From positions 1 through 45,265 of the forward strand of contig CACAYA010000001.1 in NCBI GenBank assembly GCA_902536575.1: 45,265 nt of DNA. Reading direction: 5' to 3'. The notes beneath the pieces were generated by a model that searched no databases, was not told the DNA's origin, and was given only the letters and a program-made list of their open reading frames with translations. Positions 38,444 through 45,265 of the stretch are shown here, one piece after another; the first letter of the stretch is position 1, and every line of letters begins with the position of its first letter. The translations under genes were made by a program, and so were the position numbers. The stretch is from an uncultured Pelagibacteraceae bacterium (lineage in GTDB: Bacteria; Pseudomonadota; Alphaproteobacteria; Pelagibacterales; Pelagibacteraceae).

Positions 38444-39276
38444 ATATTTTGAAATATTAAGATTCAATCATCTATTTAAAAATTTACTTATATTAACACC
38501 TGTTTTTACTTATGGAGGATTTGAATACAGAGATAATTCAACTTTATTTTTAAAAGCATTTTTAATTTTTAGCTGCATTAACCTTCTCTGTTATTTGATT
38601 AATGATTTTACAGATCAGGAAATTGATAAAATAAACAAATTAAAAAAAAAGATAAATTTAAATCAAAAAGAGTTTTTGACATTAATTTTAATCTTATTTT
38701 GTTTAAATATTTTTCTTTTATTATTTTTTGATTTTCATATATAATTTTTTTGCAAAAAAAATAAAATATTTAGATTTAATATTCCTAAATAATTTTTATA
38801 TAATTAGAATTTTATATGGTTCTTATGTATTTAAAATAGATTTAACAATTGGTTTTTTGATTTTTTTTATAACATTATTCATGGGTTTATCATTATCAAA
38901 GAGAGTAACTCAAATACAAATAAATCAACTTAAGCCTGGAAATTCAATACTGAAATATTCTTTGGATGATCTTAGATATTTATTAAAATATATTTTAGTT
39001 TTTTTTTCAATTTCTTTAGTTTCGTATTTCTTTTATATAATTAATAATTTTAATTCTTATATTGCTGATCTAAACTTATTCAAAGTTACAAACCATCCTA
39101 AAGATTTTCTAATTATTTTGCTATTTATTTTTATTATCTGGATTGTTAGAACAATGAAATTATTGAGAAACAACCTCATTGATAAAGATTTTTATAAATT
39201 TTTTATTAAAGATAAATTTTCATATTTGTGTTTAATAATATTAATAATTTATCTAATAATAAGTAATGTATATTAA
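38436..39276 (+). pseudogene. UbiA-family prenyltransferase (decaprenyl-phosphate phosphoribosyltransferase-like), frameshifted
   Basis: Two overlapping frames (38436-38744 and 38728-39276) together give one polytopic protein of about 279 aa. The first has RFNHLFKNLLILTPVF, like the R-x5-KNLL start of DPPR synthases, and the Mg2+-diphosphate motif NDFTDQEID (NDxxDxxxD, residues 56-64). The second continues with YNFFAKKIKYLDLIFL and FYIIRILYG, typical of the UbiA middle, and LSLSKRVTQI. Removing one T from the T6 run at 38724-38729 fuses the frames without a gap. It may be a sequencing or assembly error, a recent mutation, or slippage at the homopolymer. DPPR synthase moves phosphoribose onto a polyprenyl phosphate in the membrane. 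Confidence 0.75.
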
Positions 39277-40927
39277 AAATTTTTTACAAATAAAAATTTT
39301 ATTAATTCTTTTTGCTATTACATTATTAATATTTGCAAGATATAATGGAAATTATCATTCTGACTATAAATATATTTGGCTTTTTTTAGATGGTAGCTTT
39401 AGAAATGATATTTATGAAAACAATACAATACTATTAGATACATCAATAGTTTTTCCTGTATTAAATTTTTTTAATATAAATCTTGATAATGATTTAATTG
39501 GTTTTCCTATTCATTTTGGTCTTAGCATATTTGCTGGAGTTTATTTATACAAAATATTAAAAAAAATTATCCCCAATTTATCTACAGAAGAATTACTTTT
39601 TTTATTATTTTCACTAGGCACCCTTGAAAGCATGATAGTTAATACAGCAAAAAGTAGTTGGATAGGCCATCACACAATGGTTCCGTCTCAGTTTGGTTTA
39701 AGTTTTTTTTATTTTTATTTTTGGCACGTTATAAATAGAAATAAAAGTTTAATTTCAATATTGGCAGTTCTGTTCATCTTAATTTCACCTAGAACAGCAT
39801 GGTTTCCATGTGCTTGTACGTTTGTTTATTTTTTATATCCTAAATTTAATATTAAAAATATTTTGTGGGTTATTCCAAGTTTAGTTTTAATATCGATTTA
39901 TATCTTTTTTAATTTTGATTTTCAAAATTACGAGACTAAAAAATTATTGTTTGAAAGAGCTATAGATAAAGAGCAGGAAGAAATAGCATTTCATTTGCAA
40001 TCTATATACTTTATAATTTTCATGATATTGACATATATATTTTACTTCTTTTCTATAAAGTATTTAAGTGAAGAATTTCAAAATTTATTTCAAATAATTC
40101 TATATCTCACAATTTTGACTTTTATTTTTGGGCTCTTTTATGGATTATACGGACAAAACCTTTACCCTGATCCAAAAATTATATCTTTGTCACCTGTGAG
40201 GGCACTATATGTATATCAACTTTTTTTTGTAATAATCTATTTTTTTATTATAAAAAATAATTTCGATGATAAAATTTTAAGATATAGTTTTTACATATTG
40301 CCTTTTTTATTTTGCTTAGGCTACAAAGGAAAAATTCTCGTTTTATTTATTTTAATTACAATAGCTTTTTATAAAATAAATTTTATAAATAAATTATTTA
40401 ATAATATAAACTTTGATTTTTCATATATTTTTATAATATTTATATTATTAATCTCAATGAATTCTACAAAAAATAGACTTAATAAATTTGATAATTTTAC
40501 ATTTAATAAAATTTCGCATTGGTCGACTCATATGGGAAACCAGAACAATGAATTTAAAGATTTTTTCTTAAAATTAAGACCTTGTGATGATTTTTTAATT
40601 TATGATAACACTAGACATTCAACAACAGCTAATTTTTTTTCAAGTAAATCCAAATATTATGCTAAAACTAATTTAAATGTTGCTTTTAATAAAGATCTAT
40701 ATGATGAACATTTTAGAAGAAAATTTATTTTAGATAAAATCAAATCATATAAAATTACAGATATAAATAATCTTATTAGAGAAAAACTTATTTATATAAG
40801 TAAAAAAAATGAAGAAATACATCCAGATCTTTTTATTTTACAAAAACCTTTTGGAAACTTGGTTTTTTATTTTGAAAATAATGAAATTTTAAAACTTAAA
40901 AATAGTTGCCCTTTACTCTTTAAATAA
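39266..40927 (+). CDS. Polytopic membrane protein of unknown function
   Basis: I do not recognise this 553-aa protein. It has about ten hydrophobic segments and a soluble C-terminal part from about residue 415. A first extracytoplasmic loop carries acidic residues (NYHSDYKYIW, IYENNTILLDTS), an arrangement seen in GT-C glycosyltransferases with an acidic loop after the first helix. Length and topology also fit. It overlaps the UbiA stop by 11 bp, so it would be translated with it. A role in transferring a lipid-linked sugar is inference from topology and context only. Confidence 0.6.
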   Translation: MYIKNFLQIKILLILFAITLLIFARYNGNYHSDYKYIWLFLDGSFRNDIYENNTILLDTSIVFPVLNFFNINLDNDLIGFPIHFGLSIFAGVYLYKILKKIIPNLSTEELLFLLFSLGTLESMIVNTAKSSWIGHHTMVPSQFGLSFFYFYFWHVINRNKSLISILAVLFILISPRTAWFPCACTFVYFLYPKFNIKNILWVIPSLVLISIYIFFNFDFQNYETKKLLFERAIDKEQEEIAFHLQSIYFIIFMILTYIFYFFSIKYLSEEFQNLFQIILYLTILTFIFGLFYGLYGQNLYPDPKIISLSPVRALYVYQLFFVIIYFFIIKNNFDDKILRYSFYILPFLFCLGYKGKILVLFILITIAFYKINFINKLFNNINFDFSYIFIIFILLISMNSTKNRLNKFDNFTFNKISHWSTHMGNQNNEFKDFFLKLRPCDDFLIYDNTRHSTTANFFSSKSKYYAKTNLNVAFNKDLYDEHFRRKFILDKIKSYKITDINNLIREKLIYISKKNEEIHPDLFILQKPFGNLVFYFENNEILKLKNSCPLLFK

Positions 40928-40957
40928 ATTTGTTATAAATTAGAACATTTAACTCTT

Positions 40958-41764
40958 GTGGATAAAATAATAAAGATCCTAGTATTTACTGATCTTGACG
41001 GCTCACTTCTTCATAGAGATACTTTTAAATTTGATGAGATCAAAGATTATCTAAAAAAACTGCTTTCTAAAGGAATTTATATAATACCCAATACAAGCAA
41101 GACAGAAAATGAAATTCTAGAATTTAACAATGAGTTAGGTTCAAGTTTACCTTTCATTTCTGAAAACGGGGCTGCTATTAAAGGTTTACACTTATTAAAT
41201 TCAAACTTACCTGAAGAACTAATTCTAAGTAGAGAGAAAATTAATATAAAAAAAATTTTTGTAGAGACAGTGCCAATAAATTTACAAAATAAATGCAAAT
41301 GGTTATCTGAGATGAATAAAAAAAAACAAAGCTTAGTTTTTGGTTTGGAGGGTGAAAAACTTAAAATGGCTTTAGATCGTAAGTATTCTATTCCCTTTAT
41401 ATTTGAGGGGACTAAAAGTGAAAAAAAAGATTTATTTATTTTTGTTAAAAAAAAAGGTTTAAATTTACAGGAAGGTGGTAGAGTTATTAATCTAACAGAT
41501 AAAGTCAATAAAGCTAAAGCGCTAAAAGTGTTTGTCAGATTTTTTAAAAAAAATAATCAAAATGTTAAAACTGTTGCTGTTGGAGATAATTATAATGACT
41601 TAGATATGCTAAAAACGAGCGATTTTCCTTGTTTAGTCTTTAATGATAAATTTACTTTAGATCAAATTCCAATAAATAATTTAATAATAACAAATAAGCC
41701 ATCACCTGAAGGCTGGGCAGATGTGATCAAAATGGCTCTAGTTAAAATAAATAAAAATTACTAA
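40958..41764 (+). CDS. gpgP: HAD phosphatase, glucosyl/mannosyl-3-phosphoglycerate phosphatase family
   Basis: This 268-aa HAD-IIB enzyme would remove the phosphate from glucosyl-3-phosphoglycerate to give glucosylglycerate, a compatible solute. Motif I is VFTDLDGSLL (catalytic Asp12, Asp14), motif II lies in IIPNTSKTENE, and motif IV is GDNYNDLDML near residue 207. ISENGAAI matches the mannosyl-3-phosphoglycerate phosphatase signature. The start is GTG. It sits 8 bp upstream of gpgS, which supports a glucosyl rather than a mannosyl substrate, though the family name by similarity is MPGP. Confidence 0.82.
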   Translation: MDKIIKILVFTDLDGSLLHRDTFKFDEIKDYLKKLLSKGIYIIPNTSKTENEILEFNNELGSSLPFISENGAAIKGLHLLNSNLPEELILSREKINIKKIFVETVPINLQNKCKWLSEMNKKKQSLVFGLEGEKLKMALDRKYSIPFIFEGTKSEKKDLFIFVKKKGLNLQEGGRVINLTDKVNKAKALKVFVRFFKKNNQNVKTVAVGDNYNDLDMLKTSDFPCLVFNDKFTLDQIPINNLIITNKPSPEGWADVIKMALVKINKNY

Positions 41765-41772
41765 AATATTTT

Positions 41773-42993
41773 ATGAGTGAATTCTCTCAAAACGGAATAA
41801 TTTCAACACTACACGACTTTGGTACAAAATCTTTAGAACAAATTGAAAAAGAACTTCTTGGTTTTTCCAAAGAAAGAAAGATGGAACTAATCTTGCCATG
41901 TCTTTATTCTGAATTAAAGGGTAACGCTCTTCCAAAGATAGTGTCGGAGATAAGTAAAACTAATTATATTAATCATATTATTATAGGTTTAGATCAAGCA
42001 AGCGAAGCTCAAGCAAGAAAAGCTTGGACCTTTTTTGAAAAATTAGAAACTCCTTTTACAATCCTGTGGAATGATGGCCCAAACCTAAAAAAATTGGATA
42101 AAGAATTACAGAAAAAAGGTTTGGCACCAAATGAATATGGTAAAGGAAGAAACGTCTGGTATTGCATAGGTATGTCCATAGCTAGAGACAGTGCAAGATC
42201 TGTAGCATTGCATGATTGTGATATAAAAACTTATGATAGAAGAATGTTAGCAAAATTATTTTACCCAGTTGTAAATCCCCTTTTTAACTTTGAATTTTGT
42301 AAAGGGTTTTATCCAAGAGTAGCTGATAATAAAATGAATGGACGAGTAGCAAGACTTTTGGTATTTCCGTTATTAAATGCTTTAGAAAAAACCATTGGTA
42401 AGAGTGATTACTTAGATTTTATGAAGTCATTCAAATACCCTCTTGCTGGTGAATTTTCATTTAGGAGAAATATTTTACCAGAACTTAGGATTTCATCAGA
42501 CTGGGGTATTGAAATTGGAATTTTGTCAGAAATGCAGAGAAATTTTTCACCTCAAAATATTTGTCAGGTTGACTTAGCAGATACATATGACCATAAACAC
42601 CAAGATTTGTCTTTAGATGACGAAAAAAAAGGTTTATCAAGGATGTCCATTGATATTATTAAAACCTTTATCAAAAAATTGGCTACTCAAGGTCATTCTT
42701 TTAGTAGAGAGCAACTAAGATCTTTGAAAGCAACATACTATAGATCCGCCTTAGATCTCATAGATGCTTATAGAGCCGATGCTGAAATGAATGGTTTAAA
42801 ATTTGATTCTCACATGGAAGAAAAGGCAGTTGAATTATTTTCAAGTAATATCATTAAAGCAGGGGAGGATTTTTATTTAAACCCAATGGATGCACCATTT
42901 ATTCCCACATGGAGTAGAGTAAAAAGTGCAATTCCAGATTTTTTAATTAGATTAGAAAAAGCTGTTAATGAAGATAACAGACATTATCTTTAA
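41773..42993 (+). CDS. gpgS: Glucosyl-3-phosphoglycerate synthase
   Basis: GpgS (GT81, GT-A fold) transfers glucose from an NDP-glucose to 3-phosphoglycerate. The 406-aa length fits. Visible elements are LILPCLYSELKGNALPKIV near residue 38, the GKGRNVWYCIG segment and the DxD-like metal site HDCDIKTYDRRML near residue 145. SFKYPLAGEFSFRR and SSDWGIEIGIL follow, the latter like the conserved acceptor loop. The codon use is less A-rich than in the preceding membrane genes. It is the last gene of the plus-strand operon. The product phosphate would go to the adjacent phosphatase. Confidence 0.9.
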   Translation: MSEFSQNGIISTLHDFGTKSLEQIEKELLGFSKERKMELILPCLYSELKGNALPKIVSEISKTNYINHIIIGLDQASEAQARKAWTFFEKLETPFTILWNDGPNLKKLDKELQKKGLAPNEYGKGRNVWYCIGMSIARDSARSVALHDCDIKTYDRRMLAKLFYPVVNPLFNFEFCKGFYPRVADNKMNGRVARLLVFPLLNALEKTIGKSDYLDFMKSFKYPLAGEFSFRRNILPELRISSDWGIEIGILSEMQRNFSPQNICQVDLADTYDHKHQDLSLDDEKKGLSRMSIDIIKTFIKKLATQGHSFSREQLRSLKATYYRSALDLIDAYRADAEMNGLKFDSHMEEKAVELFSSNIIKAGEDFYLNPMDAPFIPTWSRVKSAIPDFLIRLEKAVNEDNRHYL

Positions 42994-43186
42994 ATTTACC
43001 AATACAAAAATTTTTACATATTTTTCATTTTTATCATGTGTAACATAAATCATATTGGTATTAATTCTGAGGATTTATTAAATTTGACAAAAATAAAATT
43101 TGAATAAAAATATAATACAACTATTAATTGTTTAAATTGTAATTTTTTAGTTAAAATAAATAAAATTTAATCATATTTTTTAATAA

Positions 43187-43227
43187 TTCGTTTTAACGAA
43201 AATTTGCGACATGCTGTCAAATATAGT
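43187..43227 (+). promoter_or_regulatory. Inverted repeat and -10-like box before the sugar SBP gene
   Basis: TTCGTT-TT-AACGAA (43187-43200) is an exact 6-bp inverted repeat with a 2-nt spacer. TATAGT (43222-43227) follows and could be a -10 box; no clear -35 box is seen, and the repeat lies where one would be. It may be an operator for a dimeric regulator. The rest of the 263-bp spacer is featureless AT-rich DNA. Confidence 0.35.
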
Positions 43228-43246
43228 AATTTTTTAAAAAAATCCT

Positions 43247-43252
43247 AGGAGG
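43247..43252 (+). promoter_or_regulatory. Strong Shine-Dalgarno of the sugar SBP gene
   Basis: A perfect AGGAGG stands 4 nt before the ATG at 43257. It confirms the start and suggests high translation. Confidence 0.75.
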
Positions 43253-43256
43253 AGAA

Positions 43257-44585
43257 ATGAAAAATATAATAAAAATATTTTGTATAACTTCATTATTTAT
43301 TAGCAGTGTTGTATATGCAGATATTAAATTTTGGACTACAGAGGTCCAACCTGCTCGTATGGCTAAGCAGGAGGAAATGGCAAAAGCTTTTGAGGCTAAA
43401 ACAGGTATCAAAGTTGATGTGATTCCAATTGAAGAAAAAGATCTGGGAACTAGAGCAACAGCAGCTGCAGCAGCTGGTGATTTACCAGACGTGATTTATC
43501 ACACTTTACAATATGTCTTACCTTGGGCTGAAGCTGGAATTTTAGATGTTGATGCCAATAACGCTGTGGTTAAAGCACTTGGTAAAAATACTTTTGCACC
43601 AGGAGCTCTTAACATGGCTAAGTCAGGATCCAAAATTGCTGCTGTGCCAGTTGATGGATGGACACAGATGGTTGTTTACAGAAAGGATCTTTTTGAAAAC
43701 GCTGATCTAGAGCCACCTACAAGTTATGCCAACATTGTTAAAGCTGTTGAAAAATTATCAAAAGTTAACGGTGTGTTTGGTTTTGTAGCTGCTACTAAAA
43801 CTGATGAAAACTTTATGAGCCAAGTTTTAGAACATGTTCTTTTAGCGAATGGGGTAAACATAGTTAAAAAAGGTGGTATTAAGAAGCAAGGTAAAAAATT
43901 AAAAGAAGCATTAGAGTTTTATAAAGTCATCGCGAAGGCAAGTCCTCCTGGTGAACTTTATTGGAAACAATCTAGAGCACTTTATTTTGCTGGAAAGACA
44001 CCGATGATAATTTGGTCTCCATTTATTATGGATGAGCTTGCAGGTTTAAGGGACTCAGCTCCACCGACTATAAATAGTGATCCAACCTCTCCTGAGCTAG
44101 CATCTAAAACTGGTTTTATAACAAATTTTAGTGGACCAAGTAATAAAAAAGGTGCTGCATGGGCAGATATTAGATACTTTGGTATAACAGCTGATGCTGA
44201 TACTGATGAAGCAAAGCAATTTATCATGTACTCAATGGATGAAGGTTATACAAGTACCTTATCAATTGCTCCAGAAGGTAAATTTCCAGTAAGAAGAGGA
44301 AATGCGAGTGACTCTGAAGCCTTTACAAAAGCTTGGAGTAAACTTCCAGTTGGAGTTGATAGAAAAGCTGCCTTGTCAGATCTTTATGACCCAGATGTTA
44401 TAAATAACATCGTTGCAGGTTTAGATACTGCAAACAGATGGGGAGTTAAAGAAGGAGAGCTATCTAGAGCATCTAAAATTATTAATTCACAATTCATAAA
44501 CAGAATCACAAGAGAATATATTGATGATGAAATTTCTGTTGATGAAGCAGTTGATAAAATAAATGCAGGATTAGCTAGTTTCTAA
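43257..44585 (+). CDS. Sugar ABC transporter substrate-binding protein (family 1)
   Basis: This 442-aa periplasmic protein has a Sec signal peptide ending VVYA near residue 21. The mature protein begins DIKFWTTEVQPARMAKQEEMAKAFEAK, then the family-1 pattern TGIKVDVIPIEEKDL and GDLPDVIYH, like the MalE/UgpB group that binds oligosaccharides or polyol glycosides. The terminal region VDEAVDKINAGLASF is also typical. It is followed by a permease gene of the same system. Because it lies directly after the glucosylglycerate genes, a glycoside such as glucosylglycerate or glucosylglycerol is a possible ligand; this is inference. Confidence 0.88.
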   Translation: MKNIIKIFCITSLFISSVVYADIKFWTTEVQPARMAKQEEMAKAFEAKTGIKVDVIPIEEKDLGTRATAAAAAGDLPDVIYHTLQYVLPWAEAGILDVDANNAVVKALGKNTFAPGALNMAKSGSKIAAVPVDGWTQMVVYRKDLFENADLEPPTSYANIVKAVEKLSKVNGVFGFVAATKTDENFMSQVLEHVLLANGVNIVKKGGIKKQGKKLKEALEFYKVIAKASPPGELYWKQSRALYFAGKTPMIIWSPFIMDELAGLRDSAPPTINSDPTSPELASKTGFITNFSGPSNKKGAAWADIRYFGITADADTDEAKQFIMYSMDEGYTSTLSIAPEGKFPVRRGNASDSEAFTKAWSKLPVGVDRKAALSDLYDPDVINNIVAGLDTANRWGVKEGELSRASKIINSQFINRITREYIDDEISVDEAVDKINAGLASF

Positions 44586-44600
44586 TAATTTAAATTAATT

Positions 44601-44636
44601 AAAAAAGCGGATAAGATTACTTGTCCGCTTTTTTTT
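44601..44636 (+). terminator. Terminator/attenuator between sugar SBP and permease
   Basis: The arms 44601-44615 and 44620-44634 pair over 15 bp (one G-T pair), with the core GCGGATAAG / CTTGTCCGC and loop ATTA. Eight T (44629-44636) end directly at the permease ATG. The arrangement repeats that of tctC-tctAB. Confidence 0.85.
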
Positions 44637-45265
44637 ATGAAAGATACTTTAGCAAATACTGAAAAGAAAACTGCTTATATTTTAACCTTACCTGCAGTGG
44701 CATTAGTTTTTGCAATAATTTTATTTCCTATTTTTGCAAATGTTTGGATTAGTTTTAAAGAGGTTAAGCTTAAAGATATAAGAATTCCTGAACCAAGAGC
44801 AAAAAAAATTATCAAATACATATCTGAAGATCCTTCAAAAATAAAAATTTTATATAAATTAAGAAATAGCTCATTACTTCAAGAAATCAGGGAAGTTTCA
44901 TTTCAAGATAAATTTCCAAAAAATTTTGAAATTGAAAAATTAGACCCGCGTTGTGAATTCAAAAAATATGCTTTAAATTGTAAATTTGGTAATTGGCCAG
45001 CAAAATATAAAGAAAATTTTCAAGTAATTTTTGAAACAAATGACGGATCAAAAGTAGATAAAAAAGTACTAAAATCCACAAAACCTAAATTAGATGGTAC
45101 CTCAGATAATATACTGCTTAATACTAATTTTACTTTAAAAAACTTTAAGAAAGTTTTATTTGATAATGAATTTGTAGATCTGCTCCTTACAACTTTTTAC
45201 TACACATTTTTTGGAACTGTTGGCTCTATCATATTTGGTATTTTGACAGCCCAAATGGTCAATCA
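44637..45265 (+). CDS. Sugar ABC transporter permease (MalF/UgpA type), partial
   Basis: The gene starts at ATG 44637 and runs off the window after 209 codons. The first membrane helix is YILTLPAVALVFAIILFPIFANVWISF (about residues 14-40), followed by a soluble stretch of about 130 residues with two cysteines. Then comes FTLKNFKKVLFDNEFVDLLLTTFYYT, the permease pattern that precedes the second helix. In most UgpA-like permeases the gap between these is some 30 residues, so an extra periplasmic domain is inserted. It would work with the SBP just upstream. Confidence 0.82.
   Translation, partial: MKDTLANTEKKTAYILTLPAVALVFAIILFPIFANVWISFKEVKLKDIRIPEPRAKKIIKYISEDPSKIKILYKLRNSSLLQEIREVSFQDKFPKNFEIEKLDPRCEFKKYALNCKFGNWPAKYKENFQVIFETNDGSKVDKKVLKSTKPKLDGTSDNILLNTNFTLKNFKKVLFDNEFVDLLLTTFYYTFFGTVGSIIFGILTAQMVN

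Noticed and set aside
41077-41508. 143-codon minus-strand frame within the HAD phosphatase gene
   Set aside because: It is a shadow of an established gene, with no start signal or domain.
42994-43256. TTGACA at 43084 paired with TATAAT at 43111 as a promoter
   Set aside because: The 21-bp spacing is too long for a sigma70 promoter, although both boxes are perfect.
1-45265. CRISPR arrays, rRNA genes, riboswitches and insertion sequences
   Set aside because: No regularly spaced repeats, rRNA-like segments, transposase or integrase genes, or recognisable riboswitch cores were seen on either strand.

Overview
The window looks like a chromosomal piece of a SAR11 bacterium (Pelagibacterales, Alphaproteobacteria). 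It is very AT-rich, with A/T-ending codons, spacers of a few bases or 1-base gene overlaps, and many periplasmic binding protein (SBP) transporters. One half is a conserved ribosomal/RNA polymerase block and the other is accessory DNA. The taxon is inferred from style and content, not from a database match.

Region 1 (2-15696, minus strand) is an uninterrupted information-processing block. In transcription order it reads tRNA-Tyr, tRNA-Gly, tuf, tRNA-Trp, secE, nusG, rplK, rplA, rplJ, rplL, rpoB, rpoC, rpsL, rpsG, fusA. Many junctions are TAATG overlaps or direct TAAATG abutments, and tRNAs punctuate the upstream end. On the other strand rlmB (23S rRNA methyltransferase) and tRNA-Thr follow.

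Region 2 (16679-19199) is a small islet directly behind tRNA-Thr. It holds a lone type IV pilin-like protein, a secreted protein of unknown function and an N-acetyl sugar amidotransferase. Its far end carries a decayed, gap-free copy of the 3' 52 nt of tRNA-Thr (42 of 52 identical), as expected of a tRNA-targeted insertion.

Region 3 (19209-28977) starts with a tRNA-Leu / nadK / glutathione transferase / 45-aa membrane protein unit. It continues with an Fe3+-type ABC transporter (SBP, fused double permease, ATPase), an inositol-monophosphatase-family enzyme, a secreted HExxH metallopeptidase-like protein, a secreted alpha/beta hydrolase and two tiny membrane proteins.

Region 4 (29018-33947) is the most intriguing. 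A tripartite tricarboxylate transporter (TctC and a TctA-TctB fusion) is bracketed by two divergent members of the phosphosulfolactate synthase (ComA/Hsa32) family. This suggests uptake and metabolism of one acidic, possibly sulfonated, substrate.

Region 5 (34027-45265) contains a membrane-anchored glucose/sorbosone dehydrogenase-like protein. Opposite it is a tight plus-strand operon: SDR epimerase, GMC oxidoreductase, a frameshifted UbiA prenyltransferase of the decaprenyl-phosphate phosphoribose type, and a polytopic membrane protein. It continues into two glucosylglycerate synthesis genes (phosphatase, then gpgS). The window ends in a sugar ABC transporter (SBP plus the start of a MalF-like permease).

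A recurring design is visible at transporter genes. SBP genes have strong Shine-Dalgarno sequences and are followed by a hairpin before the permease gene. In two cases the terminator T-tract touches the permease ATG directly.
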